Positions 6,068 through 8,585 of a stretch of 8,585 bases of DNA are shown in pieces; the stretch's first letter is position 1, and each line of letters starts with the position of its first letter. Source of the DNA: Chloroflexota bacterium. Its GTDB lineage: Bacteria; Chloroflexota; Dehalococcoidia; GIF9; AB-539-J10. Position numbers and translations under genes: made by a program. The stretch is from positions 1 to 8,585 of the forward strand of contig JAUVWD010000019.1 of NCBI GenBank assembly GCA_030604285.1. The letters are read 5' to 3'. The notes under the pieces were generated by a model. That model was not told the origin of the DNA. It saw only the letters and a program-made list of their open reading frames with translations, and did not search any database.

Positions 6068-6601
6068 GTGAAAGAGGTAATCCTTGGCATAGGGAACATA
6101 TTAAATGGCGACGATGGAATTGGCGTTTATGTTGCAGAGAGGGTCGATGAATGTCTGCATGACGCTGAAGAAGAGCCAGAACACGCTCAAGCCATGGGAA
6201 TGAGTGGCGTTATTGCGATAGATTGCGGCACCGCTCCTGAAAATTACACATCAATCATCAGAAGACATAATCCTGACAGGCTTGTATTAGTGGACGCGGC
6301 TGATATGGGATTGACGCCGGGTTCATATAGAATTATCCCACCTGAGAAGATAGGCGTCATGCATGTTTCCACGCATAACATACCACTATCTGTTTTTATC
6401 TCTTACGTAAGCGAGTTGTGTAACGATGTGGTGCTTATAGGAATCCAACCCGCTAGAATGGATTTCGGTACAGCGTTATCTAGCATTGTCCAAAAGGTAG
6501 GGGATCACGTTGCAAGTCTGATAACAGAAAGTCGCCTGAATGAAATAAGGCTTCTGGAAATGAGTATTTACGACCGGAATTCGAAAACGAAAAGCTTGTA
6601 G
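6068..6601 (+). CDS. hycI: [NiFe] hydrogenase maturation protease, HycI type (peptidase M52)
   Basis: A 177-residue endopeptidase of the HycI family, which cuts the C-terminal tail from the hydrogenase large subunit after nickel insertion. The opening ILGIGNILNGDDGIG (5-19) is the family signature. Residues equivalent to the nickel-sensing ligands of HycI are D16, D76 (in LVLVDAADMG) and H103 (in STHNIPLSVF). DCGTAPENY (52-60) and LIGIQPA (123-129) are further HycI-like segments. The family is usually about 155 residues; this one has an acidic insert (about 31-48) and a longer polar C-terminus. The start is GTG with no clear Shine-Dalgarno. It converges on the hydrogenase genes with only 9 bases between stops, and that large subunit carries the expected cleavable tail, so it is the likely substrate. 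Inhibition, localisation and expression cannot be read from the sequence. Confidence 0.88.
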   Translation: MKEVILGIGNILNGDDGIGVYVAERVDECLHDAEEEPEHAQAMGMSGVIAIDCGTAPENYTSIIRRHNPDRLVLVDAADMGLTPGSYRIIPPEKIGVMHVSTHNIPLSVFISYVSELCNDVVLIGIQPARMDFGTALSSIVQKVGDHVASLITESRLNEIRLLEMSIYDRNSKTKSL

Positions 6602-6627
6602 TCTACCTCGCTATTTTAGCACAAGCT
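6593..6627 (-). terminator. Candidate terminator for the hydrogenase operon
   Basis: AGCTTGT (6593-6599) and ACAAGCT (6621-6627) are perfect inverted repeats around a 21-base loop. On the minus strand the hairpin is followed by a T-rich run (TTTCGTTTTCG). It spans the last codons of both convergent genes. The long loop and interrupted T-run make it a weak candidate. Confidence 0.3.
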
Positions 6628-7006
6628 CATCGGCATATTTGTCGTAGGTGGAAAGCAGGAACTCATCGGTCATGGCAAGCGCATCCACTGGGCAGATGTC
6701 CACACACTGAGCGCAGAAGCAGCATCTGGATATGAATATTTTCACCTTTTTCTCTTCGGGTAGGAACTCTACGGCTCTGGTGGGGCAGATTTTGACGCAT
6801 AACTTGCACCCACTACATTTATCCCTGTCATAGGCGATTTTCCCGCGAAACTTGGGTGGTACAGGAATTGGTGGTATCAACTTCAGTTCACCTTTTGTGA
6901 CCTTGTCCAGGAATTGAATGGTTGATGCCGGGGCATATTTTGCCGGGAATTTGTTTGTAGCCGGCTTCAGAAAGAGCTGCTTTAATATCGTCCTAACTAC
7001 TCCCAT
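6611..7006 (-). CDS. Hydrogenase ferredoxin-like subunit, 2x[4Fe-4S] (HycF/EchF/NuoI type)
   Basis: A 131-residue iron-sulfur protein with two complete [4Fe-4S] motifs: CSGCKLCVKICP (C64, C67, C70, C74) and CCFCAQCVDICP (C95, C98, C101, C105). The spacing CxxCxxCxxxCP in both is typical of NuoI-like subunits of group 4 hydrogenases and complex I. It would relay electrons between an external donor such as ferredoxin and the small subunit, on the cytoplasmic side of the membrane. The N-terminal 50 residues are basic and proline-rich (LIPPIPVPPKFRGK), as in EchF/HycF-like proteins. The ATG at 7006 lies 10 bases after the stop of the membrane subunit, whose TGAGG overlaps a likely Shine-Dalgarno. 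It is the last gene of the visible cluster. I leave the symbol open because hyc, ech and related names overlap. Confidence 0.85.
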   Translation of the reverse strand: MGVVRTILKQLFLKPATNKFPAKYAPASTIQFLDKVTKGELKLIPPIPVPPKFRGKIAYDRDKCSGCKLCVKICPTRAVEFLPEEKKVKIFISRCCFCAQCVDICPVDALAMTDEFLLSTYDKYADELVLK

Positions 7007-7016
7007 ATCTCTCGCC

Positions 7017-8033
7017 TCATAACATCAAATCTACCCCTATCAATATTAGCCCCACAAGACTTATGAGCGTCATTGCTATCAGGTAGATATAGCTTGCCTG
7101 GCTAATTTTAAACCGCGCCATGGCAGTGCGTATCAGCATCACGCTAACAAACATTATCACAAACACTTTGACGAGGAAGAATAAGCCATCTACTATCGCC
7201 GCAGGAATACTGGCGCTAATTCCAATCACAGGAGAGAGGTTGTACGGGAAAAACAGAGCGACTATTAAGGATACTATGACAAAAGCCTTAAGCATGTCGG
7301 AGAGGTAGAATAAAGCTAGATTTCTGCCCGAATATTCAACCAATATTCCTCCAGCAATCTCGGTTTCAGCTTCAGCTATGTCAAATGGCACCTTAGAGAC
7401 TTCTCCTGGTGTAACCGTCAGCAGGGCAAAGAGCAGAATCACTGCTCCGACGATTCCTATTGGTCCTACTATTTTCCATATGGGATATGCAGCAACCGTG
7501 GATAGCATAAACGGATCAGCATCGGTAAGAGGAAGAATACGCCAAGCAATGGCGACTATCACTAATGCCAGGGAAAATTCGTAGCTCATCATAATAACCA
7601 TTTCACGCTGTGCACCCACAGTAGCATACGGTGAACTTGATGCGAACCCACCTGCCACAAATGCTAAAGATGGGACAATCAACAGGTATAATATTAATAT
7701 GGAGTCGCCAAAGCCATCTAGAAGTGCCCTCTGCCCGAACACGGGTATGTAAAGAACTAGCACAATTGTCACCACTAGGCAAATAATTGGAGCAGCATTG
7801 AAGAGCCAAGAAACCGCACCGTCAGGTACAATAGTTTCCTTGATAAGTAGCTTCCGAACATCACGGAAGGGCTGGATTATTGGAGGGCCTATTCTACCCT
7901 GCATGTGGGCAACTAATTTGCGGTCGATACCCCGGAATAACAGAGCAAAGACTGCCCCGAGCAGGGCAACGACGATCGAGCCGATGATTATGATCAGAAT
8001 GCTTAACCAGGCGCTATCACCTAGTAGATTCAT
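7017..8033 (-). CDS. Group 4 hydrogenase membrane subunit (NuoH/HycD/EchB type)
   Basis: A 338-residue polytopic membrane protein with about eight hydrophobic helices, e.g. 10-32, 80-98, 110-130, 150-166, 189-207, 248-263, 283-303 and 313-336. It belongs to the complex I subunit 1 family. Family motifs are RKLVAHMQGRIGPP (38-51), QPFRDVRKLLIKE (54-66), SSSPYATVGAQREM (132-145) and PFDIAEAETEIAGG (216-229). The last contains the conserved acidic loop that in complex I lines the quinone/proton-coupling region. In hydrogenases of this type the subunit anchors the hydrogenase module to the membrane and links electron transfer to ion movement. Length is usual. The start overlaps the end of the large-subunit gene by 17 bases and has GAAAGG just upstream, indicating translational coupling. 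No antiporter-like (NuoL/M/N) subunit is inside the window. Confidence 0.9.
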   Translation of the reverse strand: MNLLGDSAWLSILIIIIGSIVVALLGAVFALLFRGIDRKLVAHMQGRIGPPIIQPFRDVRKLLIKETIVPDGAVSWLFNAAPIICLVVTIVLVLYIPVFGQRALLDGFGDSILILYLLIVPSLAFVAGGFASSSPYATVGAQREMVIMMSYEFSLALVIVAIAWRILPLTDADPFMLSTVAAYPIWKIVGPIGIVGAVILLFALLTVTPGEVSKVPFDIAEAETEIAGGILVEYSGRNLALFYLSDMLKAFVIVSLIVALFFPYNLSPVIGISASIPAAIVDGLFFLVKVFVIMFVSVMLIRTAMARFKISQASYIYLIAMTLISLVGLILIGVDLML

Positions 8034-8585
8034 TACCTTTCAAGTTCCTTGTTTTCTCAACGGACAGCTTGTGCAATTCCTCGCCGCTAAGGAAAGACGT
8101 CTTATTCGTTTTGACGTCGAGAACAATAGCTCTATTGGTGCATGACATACAGGGGTCAATCGATGCAAAGGCTATTGGGACATCGGCAATCTGCCCGCCC
8201 TTGAGTATTGTTGGTATGGACATAAGGTTCACATATGTGGGGGCCCTTATCTTCCAGTTGGACAGAGTCTCCCTCCCAGCTTCCAGACGAACATAGTGTA
8301 TAACTTCACCTCTAGGCGCTTCGGCTCGGCCGACGCCTTCACCTTCTGCTTTGGTTAGTGTATTCAACAGCTTTGCTGTCTTCGGCTCGGCAACTATGGG
8401 GCCAGGCGGCATTTCATCTAGACACCGCTCAATGATTTCAATAGACTGCTTAACCTCTAGCAAGCGAACGATGATTCGGTCATATACATCGCCAACCACA
8501 GTTCCGGTGAGCATATCAGGGGTGATGGCTTTGACATCTAAATCGGCATAGCCAGCATAAGGCTGGTCTTGCCTTACATCCTTGG
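8017..8585 (-). CDS. [NiFe] hydrogenase large subunit, C-terminal part (HycE/EchE type), cut by window edge
   Basis: The last 188 residues of a group 4 [NiFe] hydrogenase catalytic subunit, related to NuoD. The frame is open to the window edge (first full codon at 8583-8581), so the Met at 8514 is internal and not the start. Visible motifs are RQDQPYAGYADLD and GDVYDRIIVRLLEVKQSIEII near the beginning, EAPRGEVIHYVRLE in the middle, and DPCMSCTNR near the end. The latter holds the C-terminal CxxC (codons at 8151-8149 and 8142-8140) that, with an N-terminal CxxC outside the window, binds the nickel-iron centre. Complex I NuoD lacks these cysteines, so this is a true hydrogenase. A 37-residue tail follows the arginine, as in E. 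coli HycE (32 residues), and is expected to be removed by the HycI-type protease encoded nearby. Confidence 0.9.
   Translation of the reverse strand, partial: KDVRQDQPYAGYADLDVKAITPDMLTGTVVGDVYDRIIVRLLEVKQSIEIIERCLDEMPPGPIVAEPKTAKLLNTLTKAEGEGVGRAEAPRGEVIHYVRLEAGRETLSNWKIRAPTYVNLMSIPTILKGGQIADVPIAFASIDPCMSCTNRAIVLDVKTNKTSFLSGEELHKLSVEKTRNLKGNESTR

Noticed and set aside
7798..8145. 115-codon plus-strand open frame across the hydrogenase genes
   Set aside because: Antisense to two strongly conserved hydrogenase genes and without family features.

Overview
The window suggests an anaerobic bacterium. It carries part of a group 4 (Hyc/Ech-type) membrane-bound [NiFe] hydrogenase and its maturation protease. 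It also carries Cys-rich DUF3795 genes, a GyrI-like gene and a compact NAD kinase / acetyltransferase / Nudix cluster. The mix recalls Chloroflexota of the Dehalococcoidia type, but that placement rests on family resemblance only.

Layout. (1) 1-3831 is a plus-strand accessory stretch: a small multidrug-export-family membrane protein, a broken DUF3795 gene, a short HEAT-repeat gene, a GyrI-like protein, a small membrane protein, an intact DUF3795 gene and a start-less HEAT-gene remnant. The DUF3795-HEAT pair occurs twice (622-1295 and 2414 to about 3064), and each copy has decayed in a different member. (2) About 3063-3935 has no intact gene. One frame reads like a membrane protein interrupted by several stops, probably an old pseudogene. 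(3) 3936-5772 on the minus strand is a tight operon read in the order NAD kinase, GNAT acetyltransferase, ADP-ribose-pyrophosphatase-like Nudix hydrolase. (4) 5773-6067 is a divergent promoter region. (5) 6068-6601 on the plus strand is a HycI-type hydrogenase maturation protease, which converges on (6) 6611-8585 on the minus strand: hydrogenase large subunit C-terminus (cut by the window edge), NuoH/HycD-like membrane subunit and a 2x[4Fe-4S] ferredoxin subunit.

The genes in (5) and (6) fit together. The large subunit ends in the nickel-binding CxxC motif followed by a 37-residue tail of the kind HycI-type proteases remove after nickel insertion. The membrane and ferredoxin subunits would pass electrons and couple H2 chemistry to ion movement. 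I found no CRISPR array, tRNA, rRNA, IS element or clearly new defence system. The most unusual content is the duplicated, decaying DUF3795-HEAT module and the dead region beside it.
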